Assembly (NCBI GenBank): GCA_015662065.1
Contig: DQUX01000258.1
Coordinates: forward strand, 1 to 13,749
Length of the DNA: 13,749 bases
Source: Anaerolineales bacterium
GTDB lineage: Bacteria; Chloroflexota; Anaerolineae; B4-G1; DUEL01
Direction of reading: 5' to 3'
Shown: in pieces, positions 1 through 6,626 of the stretch
Layout of the letters: each line of letters begins with the position of its first letter
How positions within the stretch are numbered: the first letter of the stretch is position 1
Program-made: the position numbers and the translations under genes
The notes under the pieces: generated by a model
Seen by the model: the letters and a program-made list of their open reading frames with translations, nothing else
Databases searched by the model: none
Told to the model about the DNA's origin: nothing

Positions 1-2
1 CC

Positions 3-59
3 GCCCGCGCGGCCGGCCTCACCCGCGTGCGCGTCGGCAACCGGCACCTGCTGGTCTAG
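3..59 (+). CDS. C-terminal end of an unidentified protein (partial)
   Basis: Only the last 18 codons are in the window. They read ARAAGLTRVRVGNRHLLV and end at TAG (57-59); the start lies off the left edge. The ending resembles the C-termini of some radical SAM proteins of the PflA-like type (AGL-RVRxGN-HLL), but 18 residues are too few for an assignment. This frame is preferred because it ends cleanly just before a non-coding palindrome and because its codons end mostly in G or C, like the real genes here. It is transcribed toward the DUF3160 gene, so the two are convergent. Confidence 0.4.
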   Translation, partial: ARAAGLTRVRVGNRHLLV

Positions 60-90
60 CCCGAACCAACGGAGCGGGCACGTACAGCGC

Positions 91-118
91 GTAGGGGCGC
101 GGCATGCCGCGCCCCTAC
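91..118. terminator. 28-bp perfect palindrome, likely bidirectional terminator / extragenic palindromic repeat
   Basis: The half-site GTAGGGGCGCGGCA is followed directly by its exact reverse complement, giving a 14+14 bp palindrome without spacer. It lies between two convergent genes and contains the TAG stop codon of the DUF3160 gene (115-117, minus strand). There is no T-tract, so intrinsic termination is inferred from position and stem strength only. Palindromes beginning GTAGGGGC are, from memory, common as dispersed intergenic repeats in Chloroflexota and some other phyla. Confidence 0.55.
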
Positions 119-2298
119 TCGACGATGAAACTGGCGGTCCACGCCGGACGATCGGGCCTGGGCGATAGCTCCTGCCAGGCCTCATCCGTCAGCCGGTCGG
201 CCATTGGCCACTTGAACTCGTAGTAGGAGAAGACCCCGCCCACCGTTGCCACCTGACGCCCCTCCACAAGGGTGATGACGTAGATGGGGAGGGCATCCCC
301 CACCCCTTCCTCCAACACCTGGCCGGTGTTCGGGTCGGTGTGGACGTCGGCGATGAGGGCCATCCGCTCGTCGGCCTGGGAGGTGATCTCCCCCTCGATC
401 TCCTCCGAGAAGGTGGTCAGACCCTCCAGCGTGTCGCCGATGCCGCGGATGGTGGCATACTCCTCGTCGGTCAGCGGCTCGCCCTGGAGCTCCTTCTCGC
501 TGATGACCTTCAGGTCCAGCAGCAACTGCTCCATCTGCCCCAGTTTCCAGCCCATCTCGTCGTCCAGCAGACCCCGGTCTCCCAGCCCGGCCCGCATCTG
601 CGCAGCCAGGGCCGCCAGCCGGGCATACACCTCCGGCTGCGGCTCGACGTAGCCCTTTAGTGGCTCTGGCTCCACCTGCATCGCCGTCTCCACGATCGCA
701 TAGGATTGCTTGGCGTAGAGGATAGTGTCGTGGCGCAGCTCCGTCCACGAACCCAGCCAGGTGTGCAGGTCCTTATCCATCCAGGCGGGCGACTGCATGA
801 AATACGGGTAGCCCTCCCCTTTCATCTCCAGCAACGGCCGCAGGCTATGGAGCCAGTTCCAGTAGAGGTTCTGGGTCCACTGCTCCTCCGGCAGCGCGGC
901 GAACTCGGCCTGGAGCTTCGCCAGTTGCTCGGCGTACCCGTCGTAGTCGGTATCACCCTCGGCGGTGAGGATCTCCAGGGCGCGACCGCTCCCCAGCACG
1001 GCGGGCACATCCAGCCCGCGGGGGAAGACCCGATTGCCCATCGGGGAGATGGTGAACGGTTGACCGGTCCCCCGGTACCCGTCCACCTTGTCGTAGACCA
1101 GCTCCTGGAACATGTAGCTGTCGGGAATGAAGCGCTGGCCCATAAAGCGGAAGCCCATGGTCACCTCTTCGGGCTCCTCCTGGTCCGTGACCCGGCCACC
1201 GACGATAGCGGGGGGGCGCAGTTGCCGTGCCGTATCTGTGAACGCTTCCAGCAGGCTCTCGTCGGCCAGCGTGGCGGGGTCGGGCAGGCCGCCGTAGACC
1301 TCGTTGGCCACAGCAGCGTAGTCGTACACCGTCAGATCGTCGGCGGTGCCGACGAAGAAGGCGGTCGGCTCATAGATACGCTCCCAGACATCCAGGGCGG
1401 GTTCCTCGCCGACCCGCGCGGTGTAAAGCGCCCGGACGATGAGCAGCGCGCTCCGGGTCTCTCGGCGTGCCGACTCCGGATCGGCCGGCACGGTGAGGTG
1501 GAAGGACATTCGCCCGTACCACATCATCGCCCGGAAGTACCGCTCGAAATCCTCGTTGCGGGTGTAGTGACCCCGGGGGACGTACTGGCTGTAGTCCTCC
1601 CAATAACAGGCCGGGTCGTTTTCCGGGCAGGGACGATAGGTGTTGAAGATGGGGGAGAAGTCGAAGCCCTGGTGGGCGTCGATCAGTGCTAGTTCCTGCC
1701 ACACCGCGTCGCGCACGGGTGCAGGGATGTCAGCACGGTCATCGAGCAGCCGGGCCGCTACCGCGAAGAAGGCCAGGTTCTGCCAGGCTGCCTCCCGCGC
1801 GGGGCTGGCCGTGGCCTTGTAGTCGGCCTCGGACGCCTCCAACATCGCCTGCGTGAGCCCCTCCAAATCGGCGATGAAGTGCTCCATCTCAGCAAGGCGA
1901 AGGGCGTAGTCGTAGAGGATGTGGAAGGCGTGGAGCACGGCGTCGGTCGTGACGAAGACGGGTGTTCCTTCTCCAGTGGCCTGTTGATAGATCTCGTAGA
2001 TCTGGTCATATCCCTGGGGAACCACCACGAACCCGTTTGCCTCCAGCGAGGTCCGTTGCGCAGGGCTCAGTCTGTCCATCAGGTCCGGGTTGACGATGGC
2101 GTCGAGGTCGGGGGTGTAGGTCGGGGCGTTGGGCGCCACGTCCACCTCCACCGGCACGCAGGCAGCGAAGCCCCCGGGGCGGACATCGACCGGCATAGGA
2201 GGGGCGGGGGTGGCGGTGGGGCCGGGGATGGCCGGCGGTCTGCAGCCAGAGACCGGTGGGATCGCAAGAGCCAGGACAAGCATCAACCATTTCTTCAT
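115..2298 (-). CDS. DUF3160 family lipoprotein
   Basis: A 727-residue protein of the DUF3160 family, whose biochemical role is unknown. The start at 2298 gives a short signal peptide, MKKWLMLVLALAIPPVSGC, with lipobox VSGC and lipidated Cys19. It is followed by a Pro/Thr/Ala-rich linker (about 20-40). An in-frame ATG 54 bp further upstream would spoil the signal peptide. A Shine-Dalgarno AAGGAGGT (2305-2312) sits 6 nt before the chosen ATG. The segment GTPVFVTTDAVLHAFHILYD is the family hallmark, and several later stretches (YYEFKWP, LHTWLGSWTELRHDT) also fit. No catalytic motif is evident. The protein is probably anchored outside the cytoplasmic membrane. It is monocistronic, divergent from lepB across a 246-bp gap, and its stop lies inside a palindrome. 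Family assignment is confident; function is unknown. Confidence 0.85.
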   Translation of the reverse strand: MKKWLMLVLALAIPPVSGCRPPAIPGPTATPAPPMPVDVRPGGFAACVPVEVDVAPNAPTYTPDLDAIVNPDLMDRLSPAQRTSLEANGFVVVPQGYDQIYEIYQQATGEGTPVFVTTDAVLHAFHILYDYALRLAEMEHFIADLEGLTQAMLEASEADYKATASPAREAAWQNLAFFAVAARLLDDRADIPAPVRDAVWQELALIDAHQGFDFSPIFNTYRPCPENDPACYWEDYSQYVPRGHYTRNEDFERYFRAMMWYGRMSFHLTVPADPESARRETRSALLIVRALYTARVGEEPALDVWERIYEPTAFFVGTADDLTVYDYAAVANEVYGGLPDPATLADESLLEAFTDTARQLRPPAIVGGRVTDQEEPEEVTMGFRFMGQRFIPDSYMFQELVYDKVDGYRGTGQPFTISPMGNRVFPRGLDVPAVLGSGRALEILTAEGDTDYDGYAEQLAKLQAEFAALPEEQWTQNLYWNWLHSLRPLLEMKGEGYPYFMQSPAWMDKDLHTWLGSWTELRHDTILYAKQSYAIVETAMQVEPEPLKGYVEPQPEVYARLAALAAQMRAGLGDRGLLDDEMGWKLGQMEQLLLDLKVISEKELQGEPLTDEEYATIRGIGDTLEGLTTFSEEIEGEITSQADERMALIADVHTDPNTGQVLEEGVGDALPIYVITLVEGRQVATVGGVFSYYEFKWPMADRLTDEAWQELSPRPDRPAWTASFIVE

Positions 2299-2304
2299 TT
2301 GTTT

Positions 2305-2331
2305 ACCTCCTTGCTCTCTTCCCCAGAGAGC
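2305..2331 (-). promoter_or_regulatory. Ribosome binding site of the DUF3160 gene with an adjoining leader hairpin
   Basis: On the minus strand a perfect 7-bp hairpin, GCTCTCT / AGAGAGC with a 5-nt loop (2313-2331), abuts the Shine-Dalgarno AAGGAGGT (2305-2312). The ATG follows 6 nt later. An alternative, mutually exclusive pairing CCCAG / CTGGG uses part of the same bases. The Shine-Dalgarno decides the start at 2298. A regulatory role for the hairpin is speculation. Confidence 0.45.
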
Positions 2332-2476
2332 CTGGGAACGCCGGGCAAACAAACAATCGGGGGCTGAGGAGCGACTCCCCCCCCCTGCTCTTATGACGTC
2401 CGTTGAGAAGGTGGAGTTCCGTTTCTCCGTTAAGACTCAGAGGCTTCAGCGATTCGACTCCCCCGGCCCCCTGCGT

Positions 2477-2505
2477 TTGCCCCCCCTCCTATCCTATACT
2501 ATAAT
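2477..2505 (+). promoter_or_regulatory. Sigma70-type promoter of the lepB gene run
   Basis: A -35 TTGCCC (2477-2482), a 17-bp spacer and a perfect -10 TATAAT (2500-2505) stand 39 bp before the TTG start of lepB. Transcription would begin near 2512. The same hexamers and spacer recur before the response-regulator gene at 11310-11338. A Shine-Dalgarno AGGAGGT (2529-2535) follows. Confidence 0.7.
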
Positions 2506-2544
2506 GGCGAAAACAACTCTCACAAGTTAGGAGGTCGCTTCCCC

Positions 2545-3159
2545 TTGGAACCCTATACCTCACCACCGGAAGAACCGGAGACCGGCCGGGAGGCGCAGGA
2601 GGTCTCCCTGGCCCGTACCTTCGGTGGACGGTCCCTCCTGCGAGACCTGGTTGAGACCCTCGTCCTAACGCTGATCATCTTTTTCGTCGTCAATGCCCTC
2701 ACCGGTCGCTTCCAGGTCCGAGGCTCCAGTATGGAACCCTCCCTTCACACAGGCCAGTATCTGATCGTGAGCAAGTTGAGCTATCGGCTGGGAGAGCCCC
2801 GGCGGGGAGATATCGTGGTCTTCGACCCCCCAAACGGAGCCGGTGAGGACTACATCAAACGCATCGTCGGCCTGCCGGGAGAGCAGGTAGAGGTCCGCGA
2901 TGGATCGGTCTGGATCAACGGGTACCGGCTGGAGGAGCCCTACGTGGCCTCCCCCACCCCCTATTCCGGCTCCTGGCTCCTGGGAGCCGACGAGTACTTC
3001 GTGCTGGGAGACAACCGGGCCAACTCCAGCGATTCCCACTCCTGGGGCCCCTTGCCCGAGGAGAACATCGTCGGCAAGACCTGGCTCTGCTACTGGCCCC
3101 CCGAGCACTGGGGGACATTGCCGCACTATTCCTTCCCAGAGGTACAGGCGGAGGACTGA
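2545..3159 (+). CDS. lepB: Signal peptidase I
   Basis: Type I signal peptidase (S26 family). It cleaves signal peptides from exported preproteins at the outer face of the membrane using a Ser-Lys dyad. The 204-residue length is normal for a single-pass bacterial enzyme. A TTG start is used, 9 nt after AGGAGGT. Residues 1-34 are hydrophilic and cytoplasmic; 35-52 form the membrane anchor. Box B is GSSMEPSL with nucleophile Ser62. GDIVVF follows at 88-93. YIKRIVGLPGE carries the general base Lys105. GDNR (155-158) and DSHSWG (163-168) form the last conserved boxes. All key residues are present. It is the first gene after the promoter at 2477-2505, and the deoC-like gene follows 52 bp downstream, probably on the same transcript. 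No functional link with the aldolase is apparent. Confidence 0.95.
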   Translation: MEPYTSPPEEPETGREAQEVSLARTFGGRSLLRDLVETLVLTLIIFFVVNALTGRFQVRGSSMEPSLHTGQYLIVSKLSYRLGEPRRGDIVVFDPPNGAGEDYIKRIVGLPGEQVEVRDGSVWINGYRLEEPYVASPTPYSGSWLLGADEYFVLGDNRANSSDSHSWGPLPEENIVGKTWLCYWPPEHWGTLPHYSFPEVQAED

Positions 3160-3163
3160 CCCC

Positions 3164-3199
3164 GGCCTCCTCCACCATCGATACGGTGCGAGAGGAGCC
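3164..3199 (+). promoter_or_regulatory. Hairpin masking the presumed ribosome binding site of the deoC-like gene
   Basis: CTCCTC (3167-3172) pairs exactly with GAGGAG (3192-3197), and CACC (3173-3176) with GGTG (3185-3188), around an 8-nt loop. A GG/CC clamp sits at the base. GAGGAG is the only purine-rich site before the ATG at 3212 (14 nt away). The hairpin begins 4 nt after the lepB stop, so a ribosome finishing lepB would hold it open. That is a plausible translational-coupling arrangement. The pairing is seen; the role is inferred. Confidence 0.4.
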
Positions 3200-3211
3200 T
3201 GGTAGAGACCT

Positions 3212-4156
3212 ATGAAAGAAGAACCGTTCCGTGTGCCCCTGGTGGAGTTCCCGCCGGACGCGCTGGTTGAGATCATCCAGTGGCTCACCCCGCAGCGTCT
3301 GGCGGCGTTCATCGACGCCACCGACCTCAAGGCCGACACGCGGGAGCCCAAGATCCATAAACTGGTCGGATGGGCCACCCGTTACGGGTGCTCCTCCGTC
3401 TGCGTCAATCCCGTGGAGGTGGACCTGCTGCCGGACCTCTTGCGGTCCACTTCCGTGAAAGAGTGCTACGTCATCGACTTCCCCCTGGGCAAGTCCACCA
3501 TCGAAGTGAAGGCCCACCAGGCCGCTCAGGTGGTAGCCCGGAGCCGCGCGATGCGGGGGGAGGGCCCCGGATGGGTGGAGTTGGATATGGTCATCAACGT
3601 GGGTCGCTTCAAGCGCGACCCCGACTACACCCGCCGGGAGATCGGTGCCGTGGTCGAGGCGGCCGACGGCGAGCACGTCAAAGTTATCATCCGATCCTCA
3701 GAGCTGCTGGAGGAGGAGATCGTCGCCGTCTGTCAGATCGCCCGGGAGGCCGGGGCGCACTTCGTCAAGAACTCCACCGGGATGGATGCCTTCGGAGCCA
3801 CCCCCGACCACATCCGCCTGATGCGGGAGGCGGTGGGGCCCGAGATGGGGGTTAAGGCGGCTGGCGGCATCCGGGACGCGATGGATGTGATACGGCTGAT
3901 CTACGCCGGAGCGATGGAGCCTGAGCTGCGCACCCCGGACCGGTTCCGCATCGGCACCTCCGGACCTGTTAACCTCCTCTCCACCCTGGGCTGGCTCAAA
4001 CAAGCCCCCTGCGCCTGGGCCGAGGCAGGGGTCATCCCCTGCACCGTCTGCCCCTCCAACTTCACGGGCAAGCAGCGTCGGGAGGTGCGGGAGGTCTATA
4101 TGCAGAAGTGCCGCCGCTGCCCGCATCAGGCCTACCGAAAGGACAAGGATTTCTAG
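3212..4156 (+). CDS. deoC: Deoxyribose-phosphate aldolase (DeoC) family protein with a C-terminal Cys4 tail
   Basis: DeoC-type TIM-barrel class I aldolase, 314 residues. DeoC cleaves 2-deoxy-D-ribose 5-phosphate to acetaldehyde and glyceraldehyde 3-phosphate in deoxynucleoside breakdown. Visible motifs are DATDLKAD (35-42), VCVNP (63-67), ELDMVINVG (123-131, Asp125), KVII with Lys158, FVKNSTGM with the Schiff-base Lys186, VKAAGGIR with Lys215, and the phosphate-binding RIGTSGP (246-252). The barrel ends near 265. About 40 further residues carry C277-x2-C280 and C300-x2-C303, so the protein is longer than the usual 210-260 residues. That tail looks like a zinc or Fe-S site and is not a standard part of DeoC. 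The N-terminus also has about 25 extra residues. Its Shine-Dalgarno is weak and lies in a hairpin. An AOR gene follows 91 bp downstream. Family is certain; the exact substrate is not. Confidence 0.88.
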   Translation: MKEEPFRVPLVEFPPDALVEIIQWLTPQRLAAFIDATDLKADTREPKIHKLVGWATRYGCSSVCVNPVEVDLLPDLLRSTSVKECYVIDFPLGKSTIEVKAHQAAQVVARSRAMRGEGPGWVELDMVINVGRFKRDPDYTRREIGAVVEAADGEHVKVIIRSSELLEEEIVAVCQIAREAGAHFVKNSTGMDAFGATPDHIRLMREAVGPEMGVKAAGGIRDAMDVIRLIYAGAMEPELRTPDRFRIGTSGPVNLLSTLGWLKQAPCAWAEAGVIPCTVCPSNFTGKQRREVREVYMQKCRRCPHQAYRKDKDF

Positions 4157-4159
4157 CCC

Positions 4160-4197
4160 ACATCCGCGCCGCTGGGCCGACCCCCGTCGGCGGATGT
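4160..4197 (+). other. Intergenic inverted repeat between the deoC-like gene and aor
   Basis: ACATCCGC (4160-4167) pairs with GCGGATGT (4190-4197). Inside, CCGAC-CCCC-GTCGG (4177-4190) can form a competing hairpin that shares the base at 4190. No T-tract follows, so it could be an attenuating or stabilising structure rather than a full terminator. The AOR gene begins 50 bp further on with AAAGGAG (4237-4243). Confidence 0.35.
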
Positions 4198-4247
4198 AAG
4201 GGCACGGAACGTGCGGCCGGGGAGGCCGTCCCCGGTAAAGGAGCGCA

Positions 4248-6062
4248 ATGAGCGGTGGATACCACGGCAGGGTCCTCTGGGTGAACCTGACGGAACGACG
4301 GGCGCGCGCCGAGCCGCTCGACCCCCAACTGGCCGCCGACTACATCGGCGGGCGCGGCCTGAGCACCCGCATTCTCTACGACCGGCTGGCACCAGAGACC
4401 AACCCCCTCTCCCCCGACACCCCCCTTATCCTCGCCACCGGCCCCCTTAACGGCACCGGCGCCCCCCTCTCCGGTCGGTACGAGGTGGTCACCCGCTCCC
4501 CCCTCACCGGGACGGTGCTCAGCTCCAACTCCGGCGGGCGGTTCGGGGTGGACCTGAAGCGGACCGGGTACGACGCGGTGGTGATCGAGGGCGCGGCCGA
4601 GACCCCCTGCTATCTCTGGATTCACGATGGGGAGGTGGAGTTCCGCGACGCAGACGACCTCTGGGGGCTGGACACCCACCGGACGACGGAGCGGCTGCTG
4701 GCGGAGACCCACCCCAGGGCCGGCGTGGCATGCATCGGCCCGGCCGGGGAGCGGGGCGTGCTCTTCGCCAGCGTGATGAACGACCGGGATCGGGCGGCCG
4801 GCCGCGGCGGCGCCGGCTGCGTGATGGGGGCCAAGCACCTTAAAGCGGTCGTGGTCCACGGGGGCCAGCGCACCCCCATCGCCGACCAGGAGGGGTTCGA
4901 AGCCGCGCGGGGGGAGGCCCGTACCGCGATAGGCGAGGCCCCCGTCACCAAAAACGCCCTCAAGGAGTTCGGCACCGCCGTCCTGGTGCACCTCATCAAC
5001 GAGTACGGCGGGTTGCCCACCCGCAACTTCCAGGAAGGGCACTTCCCCGACGCCGACTCCGTCTCTGGGGAGACCCTCAAGGAGACCCTCTTTGAGCGCA
5101 GCGTGGCCTGCGCCGCCTGCCCTGTCGCCTGCGGCCGGGCGACCCGCACCGCCCGGCGGAGCGGGGAGGGGCCGGAGTACGAGACGATCTGGGCGCTGGG
5201 GCCGATGTGCGGGGTCCGCGACCTGGAGGCCATCGCCGAGGCCAACTACACCTGCAACGAACTGGGCCTGGATACCATCACCGCCGGCTCCACCATCGCC
5301 TGCGCGATGGAGCTATGGGAGTGGGGCTGCTTCGACGAAGGGGTCCGGGCCCAGATCCGCGCCGACCTGGGCACCGACCTGACCTTTGGCAACGCCCAGG
5401 CGATGGTCCGCTGCGTCGAATTGATGGGCCAGAGGGAGGGGTTCGGCGCGCTGCTGGCGGAGGGCTCCGCCCGACTGGCCGCCCGCTTCGGCCACCCGGA
5501 GCTCTCGATGAGCGTCAAAGGGCTGGAGCTGCCCGCCTACGACCCCCGGGCCTTCCGGGCGATGGCGGTGGCGTTCGCCACCTCCCCCCGGGGCGCTTGT
5601 CACCTGCGGGCCTATATGATCGGGCCGGAGGCGCTGGCCACCCCCGGGGCGGTGGACCGGTTCTCGGAGGCCGGCAAGGCGGCACTGGTGAAGCTCTTCC
5701 AGGACCTGAGCGCTGTGATCGACTCGTTGGGGATGTGCATCTTCACCTCTTTCGCCCTCAACCCCGATCACTACGCCCGCCTGCTGGCTACCGTCACCGG
5801 CGTCGAGCGCACCACGGAGGAGATGCTGGCGGTCGGGGAGCGGATCTGGAACCTGGAGCGGTTGTTCAACGGGCGGGAGGGGTTCACCCACGCCGACGAC
5901 ACGCTTCCCCCCCGCCTGCTTCGAGAGGGGTTGCCCGGGGGCCACTCCAAGGCCCAGCCGGTGGACCTGGGGCCGATGCTGACTGCCTACTATCGGGTGC
6001 GCGGGTGGGACGCGGAGGGCCGGCCTACGCCGGAGACGCTGGCCCGCCTGGGGTTGGGGTGA
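4248..6062 (+). CDS. aor: Aldehyde ferredoxin oxidoreductase family protein (tungsten enzyme)
   Basis: AOR-family tungstopterin enzyme, 604 residues, full family length. AOR oxidises aldehydes to carboxylic acids and passes electrons to ferredoxin through one 4Fe-4S cluster. The N-terminal domain (about 5-205) has GGRGLSTRILYD, SNSGGRFGVDLKRTGYDAVV and the pterin-binding region GPAGERG...GRGGAGCVMGAKHLKA. Cluster ligands are C288-x2-C291-x3-C295 plus Cys497 in DSLGMC, matching the CxxCxxxC plus distal Cys pattern of the Pyrococcus enzyme. GPEYETIWALGPMCG and CNELGLDTITAGSTIA are also typical. The protein is cytoplasmic, with no signal peptide. The ATG is preceded by AAAGGAG at 4-nt spacing. 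No MoaD-like or ferredoxin gene lies beside it. The upstream aldolase suggests acetaldehyde as one substrate (inference). The AOR fold is certain; the subfamily (AOR, FOR, GAPOR or WOR type) cannot be told from sequence alone here. Confidence 0.92.
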   Translation: MSGGYHGRVLWVNLTERRARAEPLDPQLAADYIGGRGLSTRILYDRLAPETNPLSPDTPLILATGPLNGTGAPLSGRYEVVTRSPLTGTVLSSNSGGRFGVDLKRTGYDAVVIEGAAETPCYLWIHDGEVEFRDADDLWGLDTHRTTERLLAETHPRAGVACIGPAGERGVLFASVMNDRDRAAGRGGAGCVMGAKHLKAVVVHGGQRTPIADQEGFEAARGEARTAIGEAPVTKNALKEFGTAVLVHLINEYGGLPTRNFQEGHFPDADSVSGETLKETLFERSVACAACPVACGRATRTARRSGEGPEYETIWALGPMCGVRDLEAIAEANYTCNELGLDTITAGSTIACAMELWEWGCFDEGVRAQIRADLGTDLTFGNAQAMVRCVELMGQREGFGALLAEGSARLAARFGHPELSMSVKGLELPAYDPRAFRAMAVAFATSPRGACHLRAYMIGPEALATPGAVDRFSEAGKAALVKLFQDLSAVIDSLGMCIFTSFALNPDHYARLLATVTGVERTTEEMLAVGERIWNLERLFNGREGFTHADDTLPPRLLREGLPGGHSKAQPVDLGPMLTAYYRVRGWDAEGRPTPETLARLGLG

Positions 6063-6084
6063 TGCGCTGGGAGGAGGTGGAGCG

Positions 6085-6609
6085 ATGGAGGAAGTTCTGC
6101 AGACCGGCTGGCTGGCCGCCGACTTCTTCTTGCACAGCTACCGTATCTCCGGCCGGATCGACGTCCGCCGACGCTCCCTCGCCGATATGCTGAACGACCG
6201 GACGACCGGGTTCATCCAGCTAGAGGATGCCTACGTCTCCCCCATCGACCGGCCCGGCGAGATCATCGGTATCTACTCGGCTTCCAGCCTGACCAAGGCC
6301 AACGTGACCCTTGTCCTGGTTCCCCGGCGGGATGACGCCCTCTCCCGCAAACAGACCTACGGCAGCTACTACGGCACGCATCTGCGCCAGATTTTCCTCA
6401 CCGTGCCCTCCTTCGAGATCGTGGGCTACCTGCGGCTCTCGGCGAGGGTGGACCTGCGGCGGCTCCTCTCGGTGGAGACCGAGGAGTTTATCCCCATCCT
6501 GGACGGTCGTGTCCGTGCCTCCATCTGGCCCGACGTCGCGTTCACCGGCGGGGGGGTGTTGGTGAACAAGCATCACATCGGCGCCTTCTGTCTGGCGGAG
6601 GAGGCGTAG
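6085..6609 (+). CDS. Conserved-type hypothetical protein with an internal duplication
   Basis: 174 residues of unknown function, not recognised with confidence. No signal peptide, membrane helix or cysteine motif is seen, so it is probably cytoplasmic. Two halves look homologous. SYRISGRIDVRRRSLADMLN (18-37) followed by GFIQLEDAYVSP (42-53) aligns with EIVGYLRLSARVDLRRLL (111-128) followed by EFIPILDGRVRAS (134-146). A beta-rich segment closes each half (65-80 and 155-170). The pattern suggests a tandem small beta domain; it faintly recalls the DUF6812 style, which I cannot confirm. The ATG is set by GGAGGAGGT (6070-6078). It starts 22 bp after the AOR stop and ends 17 bp before the CheY-MinD gene, so co-transcription with both is likely. 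It may act with the downstream regulator. Confidence 0.75.
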   Translation: MEEVLQTGWLAADFFLHSYRISGRIDVRRRSLADMLNDRTTGFIQLEDAYVSPIDRPGEIIGIYSASSLTKANVTLVLVPRRDDALSRKQTYGSYYGTHLRQIFLTVPSFEIVGYLRLSARVDLRRLLSVETEEFIPILDGRVRASIWPDVAFTGGGVLVNKHHIGAFCLAEEA

Positions 6610-6626
6610 TCCCTGGGGGAGGTGAG

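Noticed and set aside
3185..3188. Possible intrinsic terminator between lepB and the deoC-like gene.
   Set aside because: The hairpin here has no T-tract and includes the only candidate ribosome site, so coupling is more likely than termination.
4062..5042. 326-codon minus-strand frame opposite the aor gene.
   Set aside because: Antisense shadow without ribosome site or motif.
5207..6193. 328-codon plus-strand frame inside the AOR gene.
   Set aside because: Arg/Gly/Pro-rich shadow frame. The AOR reading contains the cluster ligands and pterin motifs.
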